Shown in pieces: positions 19,853 to 30,575 of a stretch of 64,000 bases of DNA. The notes below the pieces were generated by a model, which was not told the origin of the DNA, did no database searches, and saw only the letters and a list, made by a program, of their open reading frames with translations. Position 1 is the stretch's first letter. Every line of letters begins with the position of its first letter. A program made the position numbers and the translations under genes. The DNA comes from Mycosarcoma maydis (taxonomy: Eukaryota; Basidiomycota; Ustilaginomycetes; Ustilaginales): assembly GCF_000328475.2 (NCBI RefSeq), contig NC_026483.1:62001-126000 (forward strand), read 5' to 3'.

Positions 19853-21484
19853 TTATAAACCGTCTCGAAGGTGCACATCCCAGAAACTCCAAGTGCCGTT
19901 CGTCGGCGCTCGTGACTCGTGCCTAACGCCCAAGATGCGCGAAACAAGATTGTGCACCTCTATGTTCGCAAAGCCGTCCATGTTGCACTTGCGTCTCGCT
20001 GCTTGCTTTCGCTCGAGAGCTTTGAACGACGGGCCTTGGGCAACGAAGATGGCGTGCATATCTTGTTCGCTATTGTCGTAACCGTGGTTGCCTCGGGGGG
20101 CGTAGGTGCGGTCTGCAAACGTGGCCATTTCGTCATGGCTTGTGATACTCCACCCGAGGTCCGGGATGAGCCAGACCGGGGCTAGACGATCATGCACCCG
20201 TCCATGATCGGCAAGGTGGAAGCGTTGCGGAAGCTCTTGGCGCGTAAAAAGCTTCCAACCTCGTCTGTGCTTGTGCACAAGCGATGAGAGATGGTCAAGA
20301 GCTTTTTGTTCAAGCGCTTGTCGTTGCTCATCGGTGTCTCCTTTGAAGCGTAACCCTGCACTCGGCCACCCATCCCTCGCTTCTAATTTCGCGTATAGCT
20401 CGCTTCCAAGCAGATCATCCAGGAATATCAACCTCTCATTGCTCGTTGAAGTCATTCCATGGTCGCTGACCACCAGTATGTCCACAATCTCTCCCAACCC
20501 TCTTTCCTTCACCAATTGCTGCTGTAGCTTGCCTATAAACCCATCTACCCTCCGAACCGCCTCTAACGCCTGTTTGCTCTCTGGTCCAAATTTGTGCGCG
20601 GCTTGATCGATATCCGGCACATAGGCGCAAATCAAGCTCGCCCGTTCACTGACGTCTTGCACATCGATCCATTTTAGTATTTGATTCATTCTTGCATCGA
20701 GGTTCCAGTGTGGACCGCCTTGGTATTCTTGAAAGTACCTCGGTTCTACGCCTGCAGCGGTGACGGGTGGACCGGGCCACATGAGAACAGCGCTGTTGAG
20801 ACCGGATCGCTGAGCGGTAGCCCAGATGGGTTCACCTCTCCACCATGAGGCATTCCACGATTGAGAAGGGTTGGTGTAATAGAACTGCTTGTGCGTGGAG
20901 GTGTCGGTGAAGTCGTTGGCTACGATCCCGTGGGCGGAGGCGTAGAGTCCAGTGAGCAGGGACCAGTGGTTGGGGAATGTCAAGGTGGGGAAGATGGGTT
21001 GAAGGTAGGAGGCTAGGCGAGAGCGTTGACTGGACAGGCCGAGCGAGACTAGGTGTGGGGCGAGGGAAGGCTGGAGGTAAGTGGGCTTGGCACCGTCGAG
21101 AGAGATCAGGATTACGGTTCGGCGAAAAGCGTGTGTGCCGTTAGTGAGCGTGGAGTTGGGCAGCAGCGATGTTGCTCCGCGCGGATGCGATGGCGGGGAA
21201 GTGATGGGCCACGGTCGGACGGTGTGAATAATGCTGATCAGGGCACCTATGAGCAACAGCTGGATCACAAGTCGACATACTATCGATGAACGTCTGCTTC
21301 TTTGACTTATTTGCGGCTCAGCGCTTGCGCGTTGAAGTAACGGGGTGCTTGGATCAGCCTCGTAAGAGTCATTCTTTCGACTGCTGCTTCTTGTCTCGCT
21401 GACAGAAACACTTGATGTTGCTACTCGAGGTTCGCTGTCTGGCCGAACCGACCCTCCTTGGGTTGGCTCGACGACAGAGCTCAT
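19853..21484 (-). CDS. Type II membrane nucleotide pyrophosphatase/phosphodiesterase (NPP family)
   Basis: The 543-residue protein has a cytosolic Ser-rich tail, a membrane anchor at about 72-88 and a lumenal/extracellular catalytic domain of the alkaline phosphatase superfamily. Two-zinc-site residues are visible: Asp130 in LISLDGAKP, the likely nucleophile Thr169 in FPTLTFPNHWSLLTGLYA, YVPDIDQAAHKFGP, VVSDHGM and the final GNHGYDN. Family members hydrolyse pyrophosphate or phosphodiester bonds in nucleotides outside the cell; in yeast Npp1/Npp2 help scavenge phosphate. The start at 21484 is the first ATG and gives the expected topology. It is divergent from the dienelactone hydrolase gene. 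Confidence 0.92.
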   Translation of the reverse strand: MSSVVEPTQGGSVRPDSEPRVATSSVSVSETRSSSRKNDSYEADPSTPLLQRASAEPQISQRSRRSSIVCRLVIQLLLIGALISIIHTVRPWPITSPPSHPRGATSLLPNSTLTNGTHAFRRTVILISLDGAKPTYLQPSLAPHLVSLGLSSQRSRLASYLQPIFPTLTFPNHWSLLTGLYASAHGIVANDFTDTSTHKQFYYTNPSQSWNASWWRGEPIWATAQRSGLNSAVLMWPGPPVTAAGVEPRYFQEYQGGPHWNLDARMNQILKWIDVQDVSERASLICAYVPDIDQAAHKFGPESKQALEAVRRVDGFIGKLQQQLVKERGLGEIVDILVVSDHGMTSTSNERLIFLDDLLGSELYAKLEARDGWPSAGLRFKGDTDEQRQALEQKALDHLSSLVHKHRRGWKLFTRQELPQRFHLADHGRVHDRLAPVWLIPDLGWSITSHDEMATFADRTYAPRGNHGYDNSEQDMHAIFVAQGPSFKALERKQAARRKCNMDGFANIEVHNLVSRILGVRHESRAPTNGTWSFWDVHLRDGL

Positions 21485-22041
21485 TATTGATCGATTTCGA
21501 CCTCAGAACGCCCGTTCGTGATGGAGCCTCCTGGTCCAGTCTATGCGGAAACTTGCATGTCTAAGTGTTGTGACTGTGTCGATGCAGTTGGAAGGTGGCA
21601 TGACAGACAGCGGCACCAGTCCCGAGTCACGACTGAACGGTCCCGAAAGCTGGCAAGACAGCTGTGACTTGGTGGGTTCACGTTTTGTGTTCCCGAGCGT
21701 GCGTGAGCTTTACGATACGAATGTTACGCCGAATGGGCTGTTTGAAGGAAAAAACTGTCTGCACCCCGCAAAGTCACAGAGCGGTTCGTGCAGATTCGTG
21801 CATTTATTCTGTGATTCTTTTGGGAAAAGCAGCGACGAATCGTGAATCGTGAACATCACGGCCTATGCTGCTGTCGAACAAGCACGAACGCTGCGGGCAA
21901 GTCGCTTTTACACAATCACGAATCGTGAATCAGTATCAAGATACGGGCTTATCGCTCTGTTCCGCCGCGCACACTCGCAGTCGCTGTCGAACTCTCAGCC
22001 TCCATCCTCACGTTACGTTGTTCCCAACAAGAATAGCAAGA
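21485..22041. other. Divergent promoter region with palindromic repeats
   Basis: The 557 bases between the phosphodiesterase and dienelactone-hydrolase start codons contain copies of the TCGTGAATC motif at 21836-21852 and 21915-21935. No gene is supported. Confidence 0.5.
21834..21937. repeat. Palindromic TCGTGAATC repeat cluster
   Basis: CGAATCGTGAATCGTGAAC at about 21836 and CAATCACGAATCGTGAATCA at about 21915 are two tight clusters of the motif found in other intergenic stretches of the window. Confidence 0.65.
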
Positions 22042-22967
22042 ATGACCTCGACCGAAGCGAGCGACAACAGTGGCGCTGGATTCTGCGTTCACTGCGTCTC
22101 GGGATTCCGCATCCCTGGCGACCCCAAGGGCAAGATGGAAACCATCCACGGCCTCAACACATACGTCGCAACCCCTACCAATGCTGCCTCAGACTCTGCT
22201 AAAAAAGCAATCATCTTTTTCTACGATGCATTTGGTCTCAAACTGGCCAACAATAAAGTGATTCCGGATAAGATCGCCGATGCCACTGGTCTGACGGTAT
22301 ACGTTCCAGATGTAAGCACCTTTGCCCCCTTCTCCCGCGTTGCGAAATCAAACGAACAGCGCTGACGAATCTCTGCTTTCTCACTTCTCATCAGGTGTTC
22401 AACGGAGGAGGAATCGAAGAAGCAGCCTTGTCACACGCCCCTTCCACTGCAGCCGACATGAAAGCCGCTTCGATCCTGACCAAACTTCGCACCGGCGCAG
22501 CATTCATCACCGCCGCTCCCTTCTTCTTGCTGAACTTGCCCCAAACCAAAGTGCCTACACTCAAGAAATGGATTGAACAACTCAAGCTGTCTCATGGATA
22601 CACTCGTCTCGGCGGTACAGGCTTCTGCTATGGAGGCAAATTGGTCATTATGCTCAATGCTACGGACCATATCGACGTTAGCGTTGCAAACCACCCCAGT
22701 ATGATCACAAGAGCCGATATTGCAGCGATCAAGAATCCTATTTTGTTCAACTGTGCAGAAGAGGATCCGATCTTCTCAGAAAGCTATGCAAAGGAGGTGG
22801 AGAAACAGTGGAAAGAAGCAGGTGATAAGCCCGTGCATAGATTCGAGTATTACCCCAACACAGTACATGGGTTTGCAGCCAGACCGAATCTGGGTGATAA
22901 GCAGGTGAAGGAGGCTTTCGAAAAGGCGTTCAACGAGAGTGTGGCTTTTTGGAAGGCGAATCTGTAA
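22042..22967 (+). CDS. Dienelactone hydrolase family protein (one intron)
   Basis: Exons are 22042-22311 and 22395-22967. The intron 22312-22394 has a GTAAGC donor and a TCAG acceptor, falls between codons (phase 0), and joins VYVPD to VFNGGG. The 280-residue alpha/beta-hydrolase has the Cys-Asp-His triad of this family: Cys168 in GTGFCYGGK, Asp214 in AEEDPIF and His248 in TVHGFAAR. There is no signal peptide, so it is probably cytosolic. Fungal homologues (for example Aim2-like proteins) are mostly uncharacterised; the bacterial enzyme opens dienelactone rings. It is convergent with the secreted protein gene at 23029, only 61 bases between stops. Confidence 0.92.
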
Positions 22968-23028
22968 GAACTCGTGTTGTGCCATCGAAGATCTGTAAGT
23001 TGTACATTTAGTGATGAACGGATGCAGA

Positions 23029-24318
23029 TCAATGGACGTGCTCAAGACCACTATCAAGTATGCGATCGTGAGTAGAAGTCCACCAAGTGACCAATAGGTT
23101 GGCTGCCCATTTTTCGCTCTCTCCGTTCAACGCAATAGCAGCTTTTTGCGGAAGACTGCTGTGCTGAATGCGGAGCGCCAACCGAGATCGTGCATTGATG
23201 ATGGAAGAACTCAATCTGACCGGCTGACTCGTCCGGGTTGGATTTAGCAGCAAAGGGATCGCATGCTCGGAGAGCCAATGTCGCCACTCGTCCGACGTGT
23301 CCAGCGGCAGTTCGCCTCGGTTTTCGATACTGTTACGGATATTCCTTGCTTCCATCTCGTATAGTCGTTTGGCTTCGGCCGCCATTGTCTTTCGCACTTG
23401 CACTTGTTTCGAAGTGTCGCGCGCAATCTCGTACGCTTGTTGACGGTAGTGCGAATGAGCGAAGACCCAACGCACATCTTGTGGCAGCAATACCCTGGCG
23501 CTGGAACTTTCTGGAAGATGCGGATTTGAAGCTGCGAGTGGGGCCACGGAAGGAATGTAGCCGTACCGAAGCCCGTTCTGACGGAATGACGTGGGATGAG
23601 TGCTAGTGCTGGATCCGCGGAAAGTGCGGTACGATTCGAACATTTGCTCAAGGAAAGGGTCCGGAGTGGCACCGGAAGGACCTGCCTGTTGCATCTGCTC
23701 GTCAAGGCGTCCTGGGAAGCCAGGTGGAAACCTCGGCCCAGATTGCGGCAGTTCTGCTTGCACTGGAGGCGTGACTGCACGCTCCGTGTTGAGCCTTGCT
23801 GCACTGGCTTCCGCCTGTCTCAGCTTCCGAGCTCTTTCTTCTCTCGAAGGTACACGTATTTTTCTTTTACTTCTCTCTCCTTCTTCGCGTGTAGCTGCGG
23901 TATCTGAAGCAGCGGCGGAACCAGCACTACCAGCTTCTTGCTCCATGTCGTCGAGCTTAGCTCTACGGACTTTGGCGTCACCCTTTGTTAGCCCCCTCGG
24001 CCACTTGGTGGCGTACAGTCGGTGAGGAGGGGGAACATTCAGTCCTGGGACAAGTTCTGCTATCGGCACCGCCTTATTTGGTGTACCGATCGTCTTGTCA
24101 GGTCTCGTATGAGGAAGTGCAATCAGTCGATCGTGCGGCATAGGTACCTTAGAAGGGGGTGACGAGCGTAACGAAGCGACGGACTTTCCATCTTGTATGA
24201 AGCTCTCGCCACTAAATCCATGGGAAGTGCCATCGCTCAACTCACTTGCAGCGCAACGAACAACTTGCACGCATGCGAAAAACGTGAGAACCGCGGCGAA
24301 GTGCTGAAGCGTTCGCAT
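23029..24318 (-). CDS. Secreted protein of unknown function, candidate effector at the cluster edge
   Basis: The 429-residue product starts with a clear signal peptide (MRTLQHFAAVLTFFACVQVVRCA, written here as a 23-residue region of which residues 6-20 are hydrophobic; cleavage probably after RCA). The mature protein is rich in Arg, Ser, Pro and Ala, with a charged low-complexity section at about 120-195 containing basic repeats (SKRKIRVPSREERARKLRQA). A helical C-terminal part contains DEWRHWLSEHAIPLLL near residue 345, faintly like the W-x-x-[FY]-[LM] region of E1-E7. No known domain is recognised. A TATTTAG box lies about 90 bases upstream on its strand (24408-24414). It is transcribed away from the E genes and may be a boundary member or an unrelated effector. 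Confidence 0.72.
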   Translation of the reverse strand: MRTLQHFAAVLTFFACVQVVRCAASELSDGTSHGFSGESFIQDGKSVASLRSSPPSKVPMPHDRLIALPHTRPDKTIGTPNKAVPIAELVPGLNVPPPHRLYATKWPRGLTKGDAKVRRAKLDDMEQEAGSAGSAAASDTAATREEGERSKRKIRVPSREERARKLRQAEASAARLNTERAVTPPVQAELPQSGPRFPPGFPGRLDEQMQQAGPSGATPDPFLEQMFESYRTFRGSSTSTHPTSFRQNGLRYGYIPSVAPLAASNPHLPESSSARVLLPQDVRWVFAHSHYRQQAYEIARDTSKQVQVRKTMAAEAKRLYEMEARNIRNSIENRGELPLDTSDEWRHWLSEHAIPLLLNPTRTSQPVRLSSSIINARSRLALRIQHSSLPQKAAIALNGESEKWAANLLVTWWTSTHDRILDSGLEHVH

Positions 24319-25550
24319 AAGTGCTGTAGGAAAGGGATGTTGGTCTGCGTCTTAGTAGTGAGGAGGTCAGAGGAAGTGATGCAACTGAATCACTGCAAAT
24401 ATGCGCTCTAAATAGGTCTCGACCAGGCGGCCATCCCCACGACCTAAATCATCCTGTACCAGCCACTGTAACAGGATGCTCCGGTGCCTTGTCTTTCAAA
24501 CGGAGCTCATGGCTGTCTGATGAAGTTGTGAGGAACTTGACGTGCGCAGAGACGCGTTCATGCCTTGTCTGACGCCATCCTTATGGGGAGTCTTGCGAAA
24601 GACGGAACGCCACATTCATGATTGAATCAAGCAGTAGCCAAATCCAATTCGTGATTTGTTTGCACCCAAATGGCACCTAAAGCCTTTTGAGAAACACGGT
24701 GTTGTGAAGAGTGGCTCTCCCCTTCTCCCACAAGCGAGATGTACGACATCGGTTTTTAAAATCTACTATGTTTCACTCTCGACGAGGATCAATGAGATGA
24801 AAAGTCGTGAGTGTCCTTTTTGATGAAGGATACTTGGATACGGCTAACTAGGTACATGAGCCGAGAGCGAGAGAAGTGGTCTCGTTGATCCGCGTCCCGC
24901 CGGTCCTCGATCGCACATTAAAAGTGGTAGCTAATCAGTTGTGTGGAGGAAAGGATCATGTGAGATACGATTGAGTCGATTATCATGAAGAAAGTTAACA
25001 TGCATAGCATGGGAGGCTGACGAAGGTACGGATTCCCGAAAAGCGAGTCGGATCACAGAAAGAACCTCGCATCTTTGCAGCTAGGCTCTAGTACACCAAA
25101 AACAGTGATCAACTAGAGCAAAAATGCGACACAGCCTCATGAGGAATCCATCGACCTTCAAGTCACGAGTTGATGGGTCGATCATCTCTTTCCCAACACC
25201 TCTCGTCTTTCCGCGCGAGTCGCGCACTTTACAAGGTGGGACACCTGACCTGGACGAAGCTCGCTCGACTAATGGACGAGCTTCGCTAACTTGTGGCCCT
25301 CCCACCTCCCTACATGACTTACACAGTGGATCATGCTCACATGCAGCAGTGCATCAGAGTGATCATAACCATGCGGTGTGTTAATGTGGACATTTTGCGG
25401 ACTCGCATTGTTGGTTCTCAATCTGCAAGGTATGTTTCGCTGGTTCTCGACGACCCGGTACATAAATATCTTCTCAAAAGCGTCGCTGTCTTCCTTTTCT
25501 CGAAAGACTTGTCTCGCACTTTTATAGGCTTAGCCAAGAAAAGCTTACAA
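24319..25550. other. Intergenic region between the 429-residue secreted protein gene and E1
   Basis: These 1.2 kb are the divergent promoter area of the two secreted-protein genes. No protein gene is supported, and the palindromic repeat of the flanks is nearly absent apart from isolated words. Confidence 0.5.
25461..25470 (+). promoter_or_regulatory. TATA-like box of E1
   Basis: CATAAATATC lies 90 bases before the E1 start codon, the spacing seen for the other E genes. A second A/T-rich TTTATAGG at about 25521 is closer to the ATG and could be an alternative. Confidence 0.4.
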
Positions 25551-26311
25551 ATGCGTTATCTCGCCTTGGCTTCCGTTTCAGCACTCCTTGGGCTTGTTGC
25601 TTCAACTTCTTACATGCCGGAGGTTGTTCAGGATGGTGGGCCGACTCTCCAGTATCTGTGGGGACAAGCTTCGGCTGGCTCCTTTCTTAATCACCTTGAC
25701 GAGCGCCACGGCGATGCAGGGCAGAGGTGGTCGAATTTCCTCAGAACGAGCGGCGAAGACATCGTCAGGACCTTCTACAGGTATTTTCTTGTTTTGATCT
25801 GTTCTTACCTTTTGCGCATCGAGTCTTCTCACTGACCCTTTTGCCCGGCGCTTATTTATATCGTCTAGCAGTCAAGAGTTCCGAACTGATTTGAATGCGT
25901 AAGCGTGGCTAGTAAAAATCCGAGCCTTTCATACGAAGCAGGCCAAATCGACTCACCCTTGTACGCACTTCATAATTACCATCACAGAAAACGAGCAGTT
26001 CGTAATGGAATGCACAGGTGAGTCAGCGGATCCGGTCCAGATCTTCCCGGGCAATCAATAGCTGACCGACTTGGTTTGACATCGAATTCCGTTGCCAAAG
26101 ATTTCTCCGAGCGGTCAAGATGAGGGAAATCAACATGATCGCGTTTCGTCCAAGCCCATATGAAGTCAGGCTCAGACTGGCGCGAAAACTGATCACGAGC
26201 TTTGCAGAGCAGGAGAAGATTGCCAAACAGCAGGCTTCCGACGACAAACTTAGAGCTTGGGGAAAGGAACTGAGCCTCAACACTGGATATGCCGGCACAA
26301 GTGGAAGCTAG
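25551..26311 (+). CDS. E1: small secreted protein of a tandem effector-like family
   Basis: Exons are 25551-25780, 25869-25898, 25988-26017 and 26101-26311. All introns are phase 2 with GT...AG ends (GTATTT, GTAAGC and GTGAGT donors), and the product is 166 residues. The signal peptide is MRYLALASVSALLGLVAST with cleavage near residue 19-20. The mature part has LQYLWGQASAGSF, RWSNFLRTSGEDIV, then the micro-exon encoded SQEFRTDLNA and KRAVRNGMH segments. RFLRAVK follows, then LITSFAEQEKI and the C-terminal AWGKELSL. There are no cysteines after the signal peptide. The first intron ends in TAGCAG, a tandem acceptor. Function is unknown; position and secretion suggest a host-interaction protein. 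Confidence 0.78.
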
Positions 26312-27157
26312 TATGCCTCGTGATAACTCCACGTCTTGTTGTTCTTTTTTTGGCTTTCAACCCGATCATCTGTACATTGAATGTGTGAGGATTAAATGAC
26401 TATCGAAGGACAAACATCGCTCAATCAGATCTTGCTAAGCCGCGCTTTCCTCTCATGCCTCGCCATAGTAAACTCACACCAATGCTCCTTTTCAAGATCG
26501 GCTTCGAGTACTGACGGGTCTTTCAGAGCCGTGGATATTGGCAAGCCTTTGCTTGTGCACAGCTACTATATGCATGACCTATAGAGTTAAGCAGACTGCA
26601 GCGTTCATGCAATGTGTCACCAAGTCCATTTGATGAGAGCGTGTGAGAAAAATGACACAGTACAGGATGACCTCGTCACCGAGTAGAGACCGAGATTAAC
26701 ATCGTCATACGTCTTCACGGCTGTTTTTGCGCTTGGCTTACGTGCTCTGGCAGAGCACCCATGTGTGAGATGATCGACCATCGGCACTTGCAAGACTTGG
26801 CTAGAAGCTGGTATCTATGTGTCTGGAACGATGTGAATGAGATGTGTTCTGGACCCGAATTCAAGTACAGTCGCCACATCGTGTACCCGTTGGTGGCTTT
26901 TTTCACATTTTGTCCAAGTTTCCCGACCACGTGTCATAGTCTGTAGGCATGTAAGAGTTGTATGGGACTCATCAAGGAGAGACAAGACGAATGTTCTTGC
27001 TTCGAAAGTTGATGGAGTTGACTGGCTGTTCCTGTTAATGAGAATGATGAGTGCGTCCAGAGATTGTTAGGTATAAATCCAACACTCTTTGCCAATCTGA
27101 TTCCGCCAGGCTGTTCTTGTTCCGGTCACATTGAGCTTCAGCTTTCTGCATGTTAGC
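26312..27157. other. Intergenic region between E1 and E2
   Basis: No gene is supported here. The last 90 bases hold the E2 TATA-like box. Confidence 0.5.
27071..27080 (+). promoter_or_regulatory. TATA box of E2
   Basis: GTATAAATCC contains TATAAA 81-86 bases before the E2 start codon. Confidence 0.5.
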
Positions 27158-28109
27158 ATGATCCTCATCCAATTTCGTTGCTTTGCTTTGCTACTGGCTC
27201 TCGTGTCATTTGTTCTTGGTCTAGCCCCTTCGCTTCCGCCAGTTCAAGTTCCGAAATCAGTGGCAGAGGGCGAAGATGCCATCCAACAATTGTGGTATGA
27301 AGCCTCATCAGGACGCTTCTCGAACGTACTTGCGGAACCGTACCAGCATCTTCAGAAGGCATGGGAACATTTTCTGGTCCAGGATGGAGAGGGTATCGTT
27401 GAAGCGTATTACAGGTTTGTAGTTTCAAACCGCTAGTACCCGGTATAAAAGTGCATTCACGATTCTGGACACGCGCTGACCCTGACTCTTGCCCTTTCTC
27501 TAGCGATCCAAGTCGAAGAAAGATGTGAGTGAGCCTCAATACCCAATCGGTCTTCGCTGTCGTGTGAACGAGGTCAGTTTCTTCTCCTACTGACCATTTC
27601 GAGTCGTGAGCGTCTAACAGGTACAACAACAATTACTTCGGCCGTACAAGGTAAGTACCTTTTCCCAAGCGCTTCAGCTTTCCCCCTCTTTGCACCTCAG
27701 CTGATCAGTTAGAGCATTGCTGTACCTCGGCTTGTCAAATAAAAGGTTCTTATCAGCTGTTCGACTCATCAATCGCAAGCCTTACGAGTTCAACGCGTTG
27801 CACTTTAAGATGAAGCGACAAATGGCGCTAACTCTTGTCAAAGCTTTCGCTGATCAACAATATGCGATCATGAGAACAAAAGGCAGGAATCTAGCGCATC
27901 AGTCAGCGATCGGAAAAAGTATCCAGCAGCCTCATGACTGGACTGAAATCGACCTTTTTGCTCGAGGTCCGCAGGACACAGCTACCGATAAATCTGACAT
28001 CGAAAGTGATGGTCGAGACAAATCGGCGGTATCAGAAGCAGAGCGGCAGGAATGGGGGCGACAACTTAGCCTCGGTCGAGATTCAAGCACAATAGGTGGC
28101 TCAAGCTGA
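27158..28109 (+). CDS. E2: small secreted protein of the tandem family, longest member
   Basis: Exons are 27158-27414, 27504-27524 (21 bases), 27621-27650 (30 bases) and 27746-28109, all introns phase 2; the product is 223 residues. The last acceptor at 27745 (AAAAG) is chosen because it places RFLSAVR right after the intron, as in E1 and E3; an in-frame alternative at 27712 would add 11 residues. The signal peptide is hydrophobic through residue 23. Family features are IQQLWYEASSGRF, AWEHFLVQDGEGIVEAYY, LTLVKAFADQQYA and RQEWGRQLSLG. An acidic linker of about 50 residues separates the last two and is not seen in E1. The mature protein has no cysteine. Confidence 0.78.
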
Positions 28110-29043
28110 TCATCTCCTTCGCGATCCACTTTTCTCGAAAATTCACGATTTTCGCGCATCAAATCCTTCTAAATTCGAGCAAGCTGGTTTCGATTATTGA
28201 GATTTGGACTATGTTTGGCGTTTGTAAGTGTTAATTGCCCGATGAGGATCCAAGACAACCGTCAAGAGACTGTAGCGTAAGAGCGAGCGCGTAAAAGAGG
28301 ATTACTGGCTAGGTAATCAGCTCAAGCTACGTGGTGACAAGCCCAGCTTCGACGAAGATGACGGCAGGGAACAAGGAGAAAGAAGGTGGTAAGACGTGAG
28401 ATGTAGAGTAGTGGACATGAAGCGACTTTTCGGAAGGGTTATGGGGAACTGCGTTCACAGGTCTCCCGCCCTCTCGCAAGAGCAGCAGTCGCGATCCATG
28501 CCTAGTTCAACATTGTTTTGCAGGATCTCCCACAAGTGCAACATTCATTTTTGGCTGTAGAGGTCACAAGAAGAATGCAGTACATAATGCCCTCAGTAGA
28601 ACGGCAGCTATCCAGAACTCATTTTGGAAGTCAAAGCTCGATGAAAGTAGCCGCCAAAGATTACCGGTAGCACAACAACAGCAACGCCTGTGAACTTTCA
28701 CTACGACAGAATACGTTGTCACCTAAACCTTGCATCTTCACACATGTTCGCCCGCCAGGAGAAGGCCGACCGGGATACTTTCCTGCGGTTGCATGCAGGA
28801 TCGAACTCCCAATTTACCGGCCGTTGTCCTTTCCGAGACTTTCACCACGACACAGGTGCATTGAAGACGTTGCTCTTACTTCATCGGCCCTTGCCTTCTC
28901 TAAACTCAGTTGTCTGCCAACCCGAGACACGAAAACAGGACGTAGCTTGAGTTACAGTAGTACATAAAGTTGAGTTAGTTGACGCCTGTGGCCAAGTCCA
29001 TCATTCTCCTCTGTAAACGAGGCGGGCTTCTAGCTGATTCTTG
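28110..29043. other. Intergenic region between E2 and E3
   Basis: No gene is supported. It is the E3 promoter region; the TATA-like box is at 28961-28970. Confidence 0.5.
28961..28970 (+). promoter_or_regulatory. TATA-like box of E3
   Basis: TACATAAAGT lies about 80 bases before the E3 start codon. Confidence 0.35.
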
Positions 29044-29880
29044 ATGATGCTCTTGAACGTCTCCTATTTGATCTTCTGTATCCTTTGGGCCCTCCTGGTG
29101 ACGGTTGCTCGGGCAGCCACAAGCCTGTCAGAGGCTCCAGAAAGCGTTCGACTAGGCAGAGAAACAGTCAAGTTTCTCTGGCAAAAAGTGCAGGCTGGAA
29201 CTTTCTACAAATGGCTGCCAAGCGCGTATGAACATGACGAGCCAGCCTGGTTCGACTTCATGCATACCAAAGCGGAGCCTATCATCGAATCTTACTACTC
29301 GTAAGTATTGACTCACCCTAAGCCATCGTGTCAGCCCAGCAAGTTACTGATAGATTCTTTGGATCTCGTACAGGGCGATATTCAGCACTAAGCGGTTAGT
29401 TTTGGGAAATTTTAAGATTAGGAGAGTGTTCAAAGCTTCGGGCTTAAAGCTTCGGGCTTCTAAGTTTTCAAGCTAATGTCTTTTGCTCTACAGTTCTGCC
29501 GTCAAAGCTGGACGTAAAAAGTAAGTTGCTAGATGAGCAGAGCACAGCAGGGCAGAGAGATGTACTGAACGAAGGCTCGCATATGTCACAGATTTCTCGC
29601 GCTGGTCAAGACGCAGAACTCGGCATACTACAAATTTGGTAGAACAACCGTGATGCACGATCATAAAAAGGCAGTGGCAGAGGCTCTTGTCAAAGGCTTC
29701 GCAGACCAACAGTGGTTGGAGAATAGCAGGAGAGTTACAGCCGTGGATCATGAAGTACAATCTGCGTTTCGAGCCCCAAACCGTGATTCGCCTGAACCTG
29801 CAACGAACCGAGAGGAATGGGGAAGATCTTTGAGTCTTCAAACCCAGCCGCAAATCAAGCCGGACGCCCCACCAAAGTAG
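29044..29880 (+). CDS. E3: small secreted protein of the tandem family
   Basis: Exons are 29044-29300 (257 bases, the same length as E2 exon 1), 29374-29394 (21 bases), 29494-29520 (27 bases) and 29592-29880; introns are all phase 2 with GTAAGT, GTTAGT and GTAAGT donors. The product is 197 residues. The start follows an in-frame TTG and gives MMLLNVSYLIFCILWALLV, a signal peptide ending near ARA. Family features are VKFLWQKVQAGTFY, AWFDFMHTKAEPIIESYY, KFLALVKTQNSAYYKFGR, EALVKGFADQQW and REEWGRSLSL near the end. The mature protein has no cysteine. Function is unknown. Confidence 0.8.
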
Positions 29881-30489
29881 CCATACACACTGTTCAACGT
29901 CTTTGTCATGTGCTCCAGTTCATGTGCCCCGGTTCCCGCCATACGGTATTCACGAATTCCCACTCTTGAACTAAATGCTCTATCTTCTAAAATATCTGCA
30001 AGAGGCAGTGTTAATATTATCCCCTCGAAACGTGGAGAAGCTTGACACATGTGTGATGTTTGCCGATGCGTGCGTATGGGTTCACCCTGACCCACCGTAC
30101 GAACACGCTGACCTCTCTCACGTGAACCTATGGTCACGCCCTCTCACGTCTGTCAATGTTGTCCAATCGTCGTCGCTAACTTATGTAGCAGGCCGGAGCT
30201 AAATCAGCTCATACAGTAACTCCCACATACGCACAGAGCACATAAATAGGAGCGCGACAAACTTACAGGATGCACAGAAACAGAAATTTGCCGAGGAGAA
30301 CCAAGAGGAGCGGATCCTGCAAAGGATAACGGGAGGGTACTGGGCGCGACCGAAGTTGGCTCGAAAGGCGATGTAGTGATATTCTGGTCCTAGGGCCCAT
30401 GTCTGTCACAGGAAGGTAGAAGAATGCTCGATTTCAGTCTTCCGCAGAGATGTAGAGCTGTGCAATGGCTGAGACACACGCATAGGCGA

Positions 30490-30575
30490 GGTTGTGCTAC
30501 AGCTTGTCTCAGCTCGCCAAAAGACAGAAGATCGTTGAGATGAGGCAAGAGTGGGGACAGAGTGACGAGAGCATC
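30490..30575 (+). pseudogene. Relic of the E-family C-terminal region
   Basis: In one frame the sequence reads SLSQLAKRQKIVEMRQEWGQ. It resembles the end of E4, where a helix with FAERQQ is followed by RRQEWGRDLSL. The upstream signal peptide and L-W region cannot be found, and the motif decays after W-G-Q. A TATA-like box 240 bases upstream would fit a former gene start. This is most simply a degenerate, truncated paralogue. Confidence 0.4.

Noticed and set aside
23244..24025. Frames opposite the 429-residue secreted protein gene
   Set aside because: They are antisense shadows; the reverse-strand gene has the signal peptide and the better start context.
28760..28840. tRNA-like T-arm (GTTCGATCC on the reverse strand)
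   Set aside because: The stem pairs poorly and no matching acceptor stem or A-box was found.
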